This document shows, in pieces, positions 48,409 to 58,689 of a DNA stretch of 64,000 nucleotides. A program made the position numbers and the translations under genes. Position 1 is the stretch's first letter. Every line of letters begins with the position of its first letter. Below the pieces are notes generated by a model. It did no database searches, had not been told where the DNA came from, and worked only from the letters and a program-made list of their open reading frames with translations. The DNA comes from Megamerina dolium (taxonomy: Eukaryota > Arthropoda > Insecta > Diptera > Megamerinidae), in NCBI GenBank assembly GCA_963854835.1, contig OY978527.1, forward strand, positions 23,045,557-23,109,556, read 5' to 3'.

Positions 48409-51400
48409 CTTACTTACTTATGTGGCCATAACAACCGAATATCGATTTAGGCCGAAAATGACATGCTTCTCCAGCCATCTCTGTTCTTCGCTAGCTGGCG
48501 CCAGTTAGAAATTCCAAGCGCCGTCAGGTTCTCCAGTACTTGGTCTTTCCACCGGAGGTTTGGTCTTCCTCTTTTGCGTCGTCCTCCAGCGGGTTCCGAA
48601 TATAACACCTTCTTAGCTGGAGCGTGTTCTTCCATTCGCTCGACATGACCTATCCAGCGCAGCCGCTGGATTTTGATGCGCTTTACTATGTCAATATCGG
48701 CATACAGCTCGTACAGCTCATGATTGTACCTTATTCGGTACTCGCCACCAACGCAAATAGGTCCAAAGATCTTGCGTAGGACTTTTCTCTCGAAAACTCC
48801 AAGTATTCGCTAATCCGAGGTGGAAATTGTTCATGCTTCACCGCCATATGTTAGGGCAGGCATGATGAGAGACTTGTAGAGTGTAGTTTTCGTTCTTCGA
48901 GAGAGGGCTCGACTTCTCAATTGCTTACTCAGCCCAAAGTAACACCTGTTAGCAAGAGTTATCCTACGCATGATCTCCAAGCTGACGTCATTACTGCTGT
49001 TAATGCTGGTTCCAAGATAGACAAAGTCCCTTACTACTTCAAAAGCGTAGTTGTCAACAGTGACGTGCTGTCCAAGACGCCGGGACTCTTTGTTTGTTGA
49101 CACTAGATACTTCGTCTTGCCCTCGTTCACCGTGAGACCCATCCGACGCGACTCTCTTTCCAATTCTGAGAATGCTGCACTGACTGCTCGCGTGTTCATG
49201 CCGATTATGTCAATATCGTCGGCATACGCTAACAGCATGACACTTTTGTTGAAGATAGTGCCATTATGTCGTAGATCAGCAGCTCATATTATTTTCTCCA
49301 TAATAAGATTGAAGAAGTCGCACGATAACGAATCACCTTGTCTGAAACCCCGTTCGGTATTAAACGGTGCGGAGAGGTCCTTCCCAATTTTCACTGCACA
49401 ACGGGAGTTATGCAGTGTCATTCTACAAAGTCGAATGAGCTTTGCAGGAATACCGAACTCAGACATTGTTGCATAGATGTAATCCCTTACCGGACTGTCG
49501 AAAGCGGCTTTATAATCAACAAATAGGTGGTGTGTGTCGATCTTTTTTTCTTGGGTCTTCTCCAGTATTTGGCGCAGTGTGAAAATCTGGTCGATGGTGG
49601 ATTTACCAGGTCTGAAACCACACTGATAAGGTCCAGGTTGCTGAGCATAGGCTTCAACCTTTCACACAGTACGCTCGATAGAACCTTGTACGCGATGCTC
49701 AGGAGACTTATTCCACGGTAGTTGGCGCAAATTGTGGGGTCTCCTTTTTTATGTACAGGACAGAGAACACTGAGCCTCCAATCATCAGGCATGCTTTCAT
49801 CCGACCATATTCTTCTTATGAGCTGGTGCATGCGTGTGAGCAGCTCACCGCCTCCGGTCTTAAACAACTCGGCAGGCAGGCCATCAGCACCTGCAGCTTT
49901 GTTGTTCTTCAGCCTTAAAATGGCCGTTTCAACCTCGTCATAGTCGGGTGGTGGACCATCAACACCATCATCTGTAATTGGGGTTATCGGGCATTCTCCT
50001 CCACTGGCGGAATTGTTCGTAGCATCGCCATTCAGTAACGTGGAGAAGTGTTCCCTCCATAGGCTCAGTACACTCTGGACATCCGTAACCAGATTCCCAT
50101 TTCCATCACGACAAGAAGACGCTCCAGGATTTAAACCTCCACTCAGGCGCTTGATCTTTTCGAAGAATTTTCGAGTCTCATTCTTGTCGGTACACATCTC
50201 TATCTCCTCACACTCACGTCTTTCCAACTCCCTCTTCTTGCGCCTGAAAAGACGTCTCTCTGCACTCCTTTTCTCTCGGTACCGCTCCTTAACAGCCCGC
50301 GTTACGCCTGCATGCAGGGTTTTTCTGTAGGCGGCGTCTTTCTTTGCGGTAGCGTCGTGACACTCCTGATCATACCACTCATTCCTCAGAGGCCGGTAGT
50401 AACCGATTACCTCCTCGGCGGCAGTAGTCATGGAGTGGGATATATGTGTCCACCGTGCGCATGTATCATCAAGTGGGGGAGTGTTCTGCATAAGTAGATC
50501 CGATAGTCGAGTGGAAAATGCATCTGCTGTCTCTGGCGATCGCAGCTTACTGACGTCGAGCTTTCTCTGTGTGGGACTTCTCCTGTTATTTGCGACACAT
50601 AGGCGTGTGCGCACCTTAGCTGCAACAAGGTAGTGATCCGAGTCGATGTTGGCACCACGGATCGATTTCACGTCCATCACACTGGAAGCATGCCTTCCGT
50701 CAATCACCACATGATCAATTTGGTTTCTTGTACGTTGATCTGGAGACAGCCATGTCGCTTTGTGGATGTCGAGATGCTGGAATCTGGTACCACCAATTAC
50801 CATGTTTCGTGCTGCGGCGAAGTCGATCAGCCTCATTCCGTTATCGGAGGTGTTCTGGTGGAGGCTGAATTTTCCGACAGTTGGACCAAAGGTACCTTCC
50901 TTGCCCACCCTGGCATTAAAGTCGCCAAGCACGATTTTGATATCGTGGCGGGGGCAGCGGTCATAAGCTTCTTCGAGGCGCTGAAATAAGCTCTCCTTGG
51001 TCACATTGTCCTTCTCATCCGTCGGAGCGTGGGCACATATAAGGCTGATGTTGAAAAATTTTGCCTTGATGCGGATTGTGGCCAGCCGTTCGTTCACAGG
51101 CGTGAACTGTGAGACAAGATGTCGTAGTCTCTTGCTGACCAAAAATCCACATCCTAATTCGTGCCTTTCAGCATGGCAACTGTAGTAGATGTCACAGGAC
51201 GCTCTTTTGGAGCAGCCCTGTCCTGTCCATCGCATTTCCTGGAGAGCGGTGATGTCAGCTCTGTATTTTTCGAGGACATCAACCAGCTGAATAGAGGCAC
51301 CCTCCCTATAAAGGGATCGGACATTCCAGGTGCATATCCGTAAATCGTGGTCCTTTTTTCGTTTGCGGGGGTCATCAACAAAAGCGGTAGTCCTTATCCG

Positions 51401-51409
51401 AGGTATATT
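48409..51409 (-). mobile_element. RTE-like LINE inserted in the zinc-finger gene (copy 3)
   Basis: The 3' tail TAAGTAAGTAAG is at 48409. The 5' end is truncated near 51409, at the start-codon region. The target duplication CGTTTCATA is beside both ends (48400-48408 and 51439-51447), and the right arm holds the single uninterrupted site (55819-55827). About 30 bp of filler lies between the LINE 5' end and the target copy. Confidence 0.92.
48447..51380 (-). pseudogene. endonuclease-reverse transcriptase (copy 3), broken
   Basis: The normal start ATG is replaced by ATA at the truncated 5' end. From an internal Met (51235) 582 codons are open: LQEMRWTGQG, LGDFNARVG, NQIDHVVID, IDSDHYLV, NNKAAGADGLPAE and YRGISLLSIAYK. 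This copy retains the frame where copies 1 and 2 lost 2 bp. It breaks at a 4-bp deletion near 49635 (CAACCTGGACC). The RT catalytic YADDIDIIG is at 49238-48831 and the C-terminal arm at 48635-48447, with a stop near 48830. Also present is CTCCCGTTG, the intact form of the base missing from copies 1 and 2. Confidence 0.87.
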
Positions 51410-51439
51410 TCATATGCCTCGGATTTGGTTTCATATGGC

Positions 51440-51695
51440 GTTTCATATGGTTTGTTAATAAGCCTGATCTAATAAATGCTTTGCCACATTGTGCACAAAT
51501 AAATGGTTTTTCGCCTGTATGAATACGCCCGTGAGTTATTAATTCGTCCTTTGTATAGAATTTCTTTAGGCAAACTGAACATTCGAATCTTCTTAAACTC
51601 TCATGACGTCGCTGGTGTGAACGTAAGTTAGCATTGCTCTTAAATGCCATATCACATTGATCACATTTGAAATTACGTTCATCAGAATGTTTATG
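51440..51695 (-). pseudogene. middle part of duplicated zinc-finger gene, fused to Gypsy gag (left arm)
   Basis: The minus-strand frame (51713-51375) starts in gag codons (MSPR), then SSHKHSDERNFKC and three C2H2 fingers (CDQCDMAF, CSVCLKKF, CAQCGKAF), and runs into the LINE junction at MKRH. The exons upstream of HKHSDE are missing from this arm. Confidence 0.9.
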
Positions 51696-51702
51696 TGAAC
51701 TC

Positions 51703-52784
51703 CTTGGTGACATTACTACGGAACGCTTAGTCTCTCCGTCGCGTGTACCATCTATGAATGCCTCTATTTTTATTTTCTCGATGAATTCTTAAGAATTACC
51801 AGAGAACGCAAGATGACATAAGCGCTCAATGTCGCAAGCGAAATCCTGAAGGCTCTCGTTACTCCGTTGCACTCGCGATCTTAATTCCACTCGATACAAT
51901 TGACTCTTATATTAATTTCCATATTTTCGCTGGAGTGTCTCCATCAGTGATTGATAGCTACCACGATCTTTCTCTGGAACCATTTGTAACAATTCGGAAG
52001 CATTGCCTTTTAATGCGACTATTAAAGCAGCGTTCTTGTCACTATCGTCCCATTGATTCTTCGAAGCTGTTGTCTCGAACTGAAGCTTGAAGATATTGAA
52101 TGGCGTGCTTCCGTCAAATGTTGGTGGCTTTAGTTTGATTGTGCTTGAATCTCGAATCACTGATGTGGCTGGTCCATTTATTTTTAGTTGGTTCAGATCG
52201 TACTGTAATTTCTCGAACTTATCTTTCAAATCATCTTCATGTTCCTTCAGATCTGTAACTTTTTCATTGATGGCTCCGGAAATTTCATCTACATGTTCTT
52301 TTAGTTCTGCAACTTTCTTATTGATAGCCCCAGAAATTTCTTGTAGTTTGTAGTTAATTGTCTTCTGGAATTCTCCAATGAAGTTTTCTTGGCGAGACGA
52401 ACCTTCTTGAATTACCATACGCAATTCAGCCGAATGTTCTTGAAGCTTGGAGTCAATGCTAGACGCATTTCCTTGAATTTCCGTGCGAAATTCACTAATA
52501 ACGCCTTCTTGTCGAGACGAACTTTCTTGTAACTGTTGCATCATGGTTTTCATGAAATCCATAAGTTGACCACTCGAATCTACTTTGCTCTCTTCCTCAG
52601 CGTGCACAACTGCTTGTATATCGGCTTCCTCGAAGAACTCATGTTCTTCTACATTAATTCCCTTAGCCTCCATAGCTTGCCTCAGCCTCACCAGCAGTTC
52701 CGCCTTTGCACCTGATGACGATAGATTCACCTCTACCAACAGCTTTTTAAGCTGGTCCACTTTTAGTTGGTCAATTTTCACCAT
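51703..52784 (-). pseudogene. SAP-Gag with extended coiled coil, 3' truncated (copy 4)
   Basis: Opens MVKIDQLKVDQLKKLLVEVN at 52784. The coiled-coil part is longer than in copy 3. It has extra units such as SSRQEGVISEFRTEI, IDSKLQEHSAELRM and a doubled EISGAIN-KKV/EISGAIN-EKV block. The Gag core follows (TFDGSTPFNIFKLQFE). A TAA at about 51912 replaces the codon after KYGN. The gag continues in frame to MSPR, where it joins zinc-finger gene DNA. No knuckles or integrase. Confidence 0.87.
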
Positions 52785-52813
52785 CTTTACAGAATCCCAC
52801 TTCTGACACCAAT

Positions 52814-53251
52814 TGTTACGTTTTTATTCTGTGAGCGTTTAATTCTATTTGAATTACCTTGTTCGATCACTGGATTCTGTTAATAATAACTGCAACACTT
52901 ATTTTATACAACTATATACAGAAACAATTTATTTAATAAACTCTATTTACAATCAACTCTGTTTGTAATCAACTATTTACAATAACACTTTAATGTACTA
53001 GCAACTTTTGCCTCTGTATAGATGTTTGCGCAGTCACGTTCAGTATTCGATTGATTGTCACTTCTCAACACTGGCTCTATTTATACTCTGTTGGCAACAC
53101 CCCAGAATCTTTCTTTATCGAGATTCTTCTCTTTCTTTCTCGTTGGCTTGTTCTGGTTATTGCTTATTTCTTTTTGCTGACATTCGTTTCGATGCTGCCA
53201 ATAGTGTCAGTCACAATAGTGATGAGTAACCAACTATCGATACTCGTTACA
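52814..53251 (-). repeat. 5' LTR of Gypsy copy 4
   Basis: 438 bp, ends TGTAACGAG and CGTAACA on the minus strand, with TATAAATA. Confidence 0.9.
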
Positions 53252-53319
53252 ATATATACCAACTCGACTACGATAAAGGAAGATTTTGAAGTGTTGCCAA
53301 CAGAGTATAACAACTTTAC

Positions 53320-53945
53320 TAATTTTTTTTTAAATTTTCTTTTTGCTGTAGTTCACTGCACTGAACAGTAGCAATTTTTGCTTGCATGAGGAAAACGGCA
53401 CAATGATCTTCAGCATACGTTATGCTAGGTATACACGCATCAGCCGTTGGTTCAACATGGGTATATTGTATAAACGGTTGTATCATGTATTATATAGGTG
53501 TACAACCAACTTTGATGTTGGTCCAACGGTTGTATGAAAATTAAAACGTTTAATTTTTGGTAGGCGGAGTTAGCGTTTGTACAATGGATTGGAACGTGTG
53601 TACGCATATTATGTACAACAAGCAATATATCGCTGTCATTGATTTCAAGGAAAAAGCGGTATCATATATTCCGCATTTTGCGAAGTGATCAATATAAATA
53701 TGAGAATAATAAAGTTGGGCAACGCATTGTACATCATGTTGATACGTGTCTACTAAACAGCCATCCAACTGATTGTACACTGTCTTTCAACAGTTGGAGC
53801 GTGTATACTCTGCATAATATTGATAAAAAGAACTATCCATATTTTTACAATTCATAGCTGTCTGTATGACCGTATGTATGTATAAATGTATTTACTCATT
53901 AGGCAGGCATATATACAAAGAAATTTAGTATAATGGTTTGGACAA
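53320..53945 (+). repeat. dispersed repeat interrupted by MITE copy 2
   Basis: The parts 53320-53410 and 53840-53945 match 32485-32700. The MITE lies between them. Confidence 0.55.
53420..53817. mobile_element. MITE with TATACACGC-type inverted ends (copy 2, uninterrupted)
   Basis: About 398 bp. The left end is TTATGCTAGGTATACACGC and the right end reverse-complements to TTATGCAGAGTATACACGC, an imperfect terminal inverted repeat of about 19 bp. Subterminal GTTGG/CCAAC repeats. It matches the split copy at 11400-12724 in inverted orientation. No coding capacity. Confidence 0.7.
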
Positions 53946-54245
<300 letters not shown>

Positions 54246-54282
54246 TTTTAGAAGCAGGCACCTATTATTTTAATGTAATAAT

Positions 54283-54690
54283 TTAAACAGTTATCCTTTC
54301 AGGCCTTTTATACACTGTACCGTTTTTAGCGAGATTCTTTTGGTATCCAGCCTTATTTAAATGGTTCCAAACGTTTTTTTGTGCAATATTTAGCTCCTGG
54401 GCAATAGAAACAGCGCTTATATGATGGTCAGACTCGACGATTTCCATTATTTTATCTATATTTTCGACATTTGGCCTTCCAGAGAGTGGTGCGTCTTTGA
54501 CATCAAAACTACCAGAACGGAATCGACGAACATAAAATTGCACGTGATTGGCTGTTACAGTATCAGGACCATAAACACTATTCACATTTTCAGCCGTCTG
54601 GCTTGCGTTTTCGCCTTTATTGAAGAAAAACTGTAAAATATGGCGCATTTTGTCTTTACTGGTGTCCATCTTTGACGCCTGCTCAAACAA
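54283..54690 (-). pseudogene. mariner transposase N-terminal domain only
   Basis: Opens with MRHILQFFFNKGENASQTAE-type sequence and VQFYVRRFRSGSFDVKD, then a GRPN hook (PLSGRPNVENIDKIME), then the second helix-turn-helix (SIAQELNIAQKNVWNHL). It ends at NGTVYKRPERITV. This is the paired-HTH DNA-binding half of a mariner transposase. The DDD catalytic half is missing. The frame is open over 135 codons, so a DNA-binding-only product is conceivable, but I see nothing that shows expression. Confidence 0.78.
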
Positions 54691-54920
54691 TACTTAGGCA
54701 CATAATCACAAAACTGCTTAAAAAGTTTATTTGGTACGAAATCCTATCTTTCTAACGCTATCTAGCGTAACCAGATTGCACTTATACGACGCGAGATACA
54801 GATTACTAGACCCATCTATTGGAAAAATAATGGATTACTTTTTACTACACATGGTATGTTTTTCCGATATATCGTTATTTTCAAAACGATATTGATACGA
54901 CGATTTTTTCAATTTCACTT

Positions 54921-54928
54921 TATCGATA
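54921..54928 (+). promoter_or_regulatory. DRE-type motif upstream of the zinc-finger gene
   Basis: TATCGATA, about 110 bp before the ATG at 55039, in a cluster of CGATATATCG-like palindromes. TATCGATA is the DREF-binding core promoter element of Drosophila housekeeping genes. Its use here is inferred. Confidence 0.45.
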
Positions 54929-55038
54929 TATCGAAAAGCGATATTTTTGAAAATATCAACAATCTTAATCTGCATCCGTAATTTTAAGCAAAAGATTTGA
55001 TAGTAAATAGATATATTAGTACCATTAATATATATAAA

Positions 55039-56130
55039 ATGGAAATTAGCAATAGATTTGAAATGCGATGTGGTGAAGTTTTCATAACATGGCAAAAGTT
55101 ATTTAATTTCCATTGTTCGATGTGCCAGAATAAGTACGAGGATTTTTCTGTGTTGTTGGATCTCATATATCGGAAGAGCATTTCACAAATATTGAATGGG
55201 GTGTGGATAAATATAAATTTGAGTGGGATGGACAGAGTGAAGAACAAAATGTTGATATTAAATCAGAAATTGATGAAGATTTGAATGATGTATTTGATCA
55301 TGGACATTCTCTAACCGAAACTCAAAATGAACAGCAGAAAGATAAACGACCAACACAAGATGTCGATACAGAAGTAAGATCATAAAATATACACATTGAT
55401 TTATTAATAAAACATTTATATGTTTGTAAAATTTATTTAACAGAATGAGTGTACCACTGAATTGCAGCGAAAACCAAAAAAGAGAAAAAACTTTCAATAT
55501 AAAGATTACAGCTGCACAATTTGTAAAAGCAATTTTAACAAAATATCTTGCCTCAAAGCACACATTTCTCATAAACATTCTGATGAACGTAATTTCAAAT
55601 GTGATCAATGTGATATGGCATTTAAGAGCAATGCTAACTTACGTTCACACCAGCGACGTCATGAGAGTTTAAGAAGATTCGAATGTTCAGTTTGCCTAAA
55701 GAAATTCTATACAAAGGACGAATTAATAACTCACGGGCGTATTCATACAGGCGAAAAACCATTTATTTGTGCACAATGTGGCAAAGCATTTATTAGATCA
55801 GGCTTGTTAACAAACCATATGAAACGGCACAACAATGATAAGCGTTATAAATGCGAACATTGTGAAAAAACATTTTATACAAAACAAAATAGGAAAATAC
55901 ATTCTGTTGTACATACAGGAGAACGTAAATATACCTGCATTGTATGTCAGGCTGCATTTGCACGCCCCAAAACGTTGCAGGAGCACATGAAAATACATAT
56001 AAATGCACGAGAAAACAAATGTGGGATTTGCAATGCAGCTTTTAATCAAAGACGAGGATTAATAACTCACATGAAGCAAACACACAAAGTGCTGAGCATA
56101 GGTAATAAGTCGGAATTACCACAAATGTAA
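55039..56130 (+). CDS. C2H2 zinc-finger protein gene, two exons (exon 1 frame disturbed)
   Basis: Exon 1 is 55039-55373 (ATG, MEISNRFEMRCGEVF) with a lone finger-like CSMCQNKYEDF...HISEEH. An acidic linker follows (VDIKSEIDEDLNDVF). GTAAGA donor, 70-bp intron, TTTAACAG acceptor. Exon 2 is 55444-56130 and continues in phase: a basic NLS-like QRKPKKRKNF, then seven C2H2 fingers (CTICKSNF, CDQCDMAF, CSVCLKKF, CAQCGKAF, CEHCEKTF, CIVCQAAF, CGICNAAF) with TGEKP-type linkers between some, ending SELPQM. Likely a nuclear sequence-specific DNA-binding protein. Two extra bases near 55164 (GATCTCATATA) put the start of exon 1 out of frame with the linker, so either a sequencing error or an inactivating indel. 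Exon 2 is fully open. Confidence 0.8.
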
Positions 56131-56476
56131 TTCATTTTTGGTGGTGATCTAATTAATGCACAATGTAGAGTGAAATTCCTCAGTTCAGCATTGCTGAAGA
56201 AAACTAAACAAAATTTTTCGAAAAACCATTTTATCAAAAATTGTATCAGATTAAGGTCATGTATAAAACATATTTTAATAAATACTAGTGGGATTCATGC
56301 AATCGTATAACCATATAAACCGTATAATTTTATATTGTAGTATGAACGCACCAAACACGTCGTCGTATAAAGTCCGTAAATTAAACAGCATATTACTGTT
56401 AACAATAACTAAATAATAATGCCGAAAATTAGCAGAAATAGAAATACAAATTTATGGTTGGACTGTTTGAGAAAAA
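56131..56476. other. 3' flank of zinc-finger gene; holds the Gypsy empty site
   Basis: Collinear with 47957-48095 and 44000-44193. ATAT at 56270-56273 is the unoccupied target of Gypsy copy 3. Confidence 0.85.
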
Positions 56477-57735
56477 TCTCCTTACAGTCGGCTGGGGCCG
56501 ACCAAACTATATCCTGCATATGTAGATTTGTATATAAAAAGTTTACTCGAATATCCAACTTTTCTTTTATTTCCACTTTTCGAGAAAAAATTTTTGCATA
56601 TACTACTAATTTACACCCGAAATATGGTTGACTTTGACGAAGTAAAAGGATTTTAAGATAATTCCGAGGCTTAGTATGGGAGCTATATAAAAAGTGGGCG
56701 TGGCTTACCACTTTCTAGTAAATCCAATTAATTTTTCAATGTTAATCCACACCTTAAATTTGGTGTCCTACGTTGAATAGTTTCTAAGTTATGGTGGTTA
56801 ACATTTTTGTTTAATTTCCTCAACTTTGTATGGGAGCCCCAATAAGAAGTGGGCGTGGTACGCTGATTTTTCGCCAGATTATTTCCGACTACGATATTAA
56901 TTTAAGTGTCAATTATGGTTATTGTAGACATAAGATTGCCTAAGTTACAGCTGTTTCAATTTAAAATTTGTATGGGGGCTACGATAAACACTGGGCGTGG
57001 TGCGCCCATTTTCTGTGAGCCTAGTTGCTCGTACAATACTAATCCACACCTTAAATTTCGTTACTCTACGCTGAATAGTTTGCAAGTTATAACCGGTAAC
57101 ATTTTTTTTAATTTCCGCAACTTTGTATGGGAGACCCAAAAAGGAGTGGGCGTGGCACATTGATTTTCTGCCATATTATTTCTGACTACCGTGTTAATCT
57201 AAGTGTCAATTATGGTTATTCTAGACAGAAGATTGTAGAAGTTACAGCAGTTTCAATTTAAAAGAAGTACAGACACTTTGTATGGGAGCTACGCTAGAAA
57301 GTAGGCGTGGCTCATCCACTTTTGGTGAGGTTATATAGTAGTATAATATAACTCTATGTGCAAAATATTGTTGTCCCAAGTGGTATATTGTGTGAGTTGT
57401 AGCAAGTTAAAGATTTTGAAAATTTCGAGGTTAGTCGCTTTGAATGCTTGGTGTGGGCGTGGTTATTGACCGATCATGCCCAATATCAATCCCCTCCGTA
57501 CCCTTGGATCAGAGATTACTTATGCCAAATTTCATCGAAATAGCTCAATATTTACTCAAGTTATCGTGCGAACCAGCCAGGTGACAGACGGACGGACGGA
57601 CATCGTTAAATCGAAAATTTAATCGACGCTGATCACGAATATATATCCATGTCTATATCTCCGGAGATTCCTTCAAGTGGACACAAACATCTGACCGAAA
57701 TGAATATACCATGCATATTGCATTATGCAGGGTAT
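56477..57735 (+). mobile_element. 1.26 kb non-coding element of unknown class
   Basis: Limits are set by comparison with the left arm, where GAGAAAAA joins directly to TGAAGGC. It starts TCTCCTTACAGTCGGCTGG and ends CATTATGCAGGGTATAAAAA. AAAAA on both sides could be a 5-bp duplication or a tail. Inside, a module with TATGGGAG..., then GTGGGCGTGG, then a CCACACCTTAAATTT or GTGTCAATTATGG block recurs about every 150-200 bp, five times between 56680 and 57310. A CAGACGGACGGACGGACAT block lies near 57590. No ORF or terminal inverted repeat seen. Confidence 0.75.
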
Positions 57736-57740
57736 AAAAA

Positions 57741-58278
57741 TGAAGGCATAAGTGCAGCATAGCACACTAAGGGAAAAAATAGGTAATTGCTTCGTAAAAA
57801 GCAATTTTTTGAGAACTTAACGATCCAAAAAATTTTCGTCGTGGCTGAAGGTCAAAGATCAAATATCAAATCAAGATTAATCAATATCCTAGCAATTTTA
57901 TTTTACAATATGATTATCAAATAAAAGGTATTTTTAATATATTTTTACTCATATATAACATTTTATATAAATTATTTAGTTTTTTTAAGTTATGAATTTA
58001 TACATGTTTTATATGTTATTTTGTATGTGTTTATTTATATATGTTTTATATGTTTTTATACAAATATTTTAAAAACTGAATTTTCATTCCAAAAAATTAC
58101 TTATTAACTTCTTAAAAATTTAGGACAGGCTAGAGGCCATTTAATTTAATCGTATATAACACCAACTTTTAAAAAATTTTTCTATATTTTTATTAATTTA
58201 ACCATATTTTTACTTCGGTTATTGTAACCAAAAAACGATTTAAAATTCACGAATAGGTAGGTACGCATATCAGTTAAT
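57741..58278. other. AT-rich, no gene (right arm)
   Basis: Counterpart of 43499-43990, with an extra ATATGTTTTATATG-type insertion near 58000-58060. Confidence 0.7.
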
Positions 58279-58689
58279 TCAGTTGTTGTTGTTTATATCG
58301 ACCATCTCCAGGAAGATGGCAGCCTCAGGGGCGTCCACAGCGCAGAGGGGGACAAACTGGTAGGCCTTCTGGGGCAGACGAAAAGATGACGGGTGCCGTG
58401 CGATTACTTTACTTTTACTTATATCTAATACATTATCTTGATCACAAATAGTCAATTCATTGAATTCATTACATGTTTTTTCTATTTCATATTGGTTTAA
58501 ATGGATTGTTCCTTGGTAAAGCTCTTGTACTGAAGGTGCATGTTGATTGTTTATCATAGTGCAATTATGATTTTTGTTGGTCAGAATCTGTTGTATACAA
58601 TTTTTATTACTTATATCTAATAAATTATCTTGATCACAAATAGTCAATTCATTGAATTCATCACATGCTTTTTCTATTTCATGTATCAT
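58279..58689 (-). pseudogene. env-like 136-codon ORF with GC-rich tail (right arm)
   Basis: Same protein as the left-arm ORF, with the EIEKxCxEFNELTICDQDN repeat and the GC-rich C-terminal 43 codons at 58279-58410. The ORF has stayed open in both arms despite upstream stops. Not identified with certainty. Confidence 0.5.

Larger units (their letters stand above)
51696..53251 (-). mobile_element. Gypsy SAP-Gag element, 5' half only (copy 4)
   Basis: LTR 52814-53251 with TATA box, primer site and gag to MSPR at about 51703. It is truncated exactly where the inverted duplication begins. The outer flank reads ATAT (53252-53255). Confidence 0.88.

Noticed and set aside
54996..55608. Minus-strand frames overlapping zinc-finger exon 1
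   Set aside because: Hydrophobic, low-complexity shadows of the acidic plus-strand coding sequence, with no start context or family match.
56680..57310. A CRISPR-like array from the recurring GGGCGTGG modules
   Set aside because: Modules are degenerate, unevenly spaced and in a eukaryotic transposon context. There are no constant repeats with unique spacers.
56477..57735. A Helitron
   Set aside because: The 5' TC and the insertion between A and T fit, but there is no CTRR end or convincing 3' hairpin, so I left the class open.
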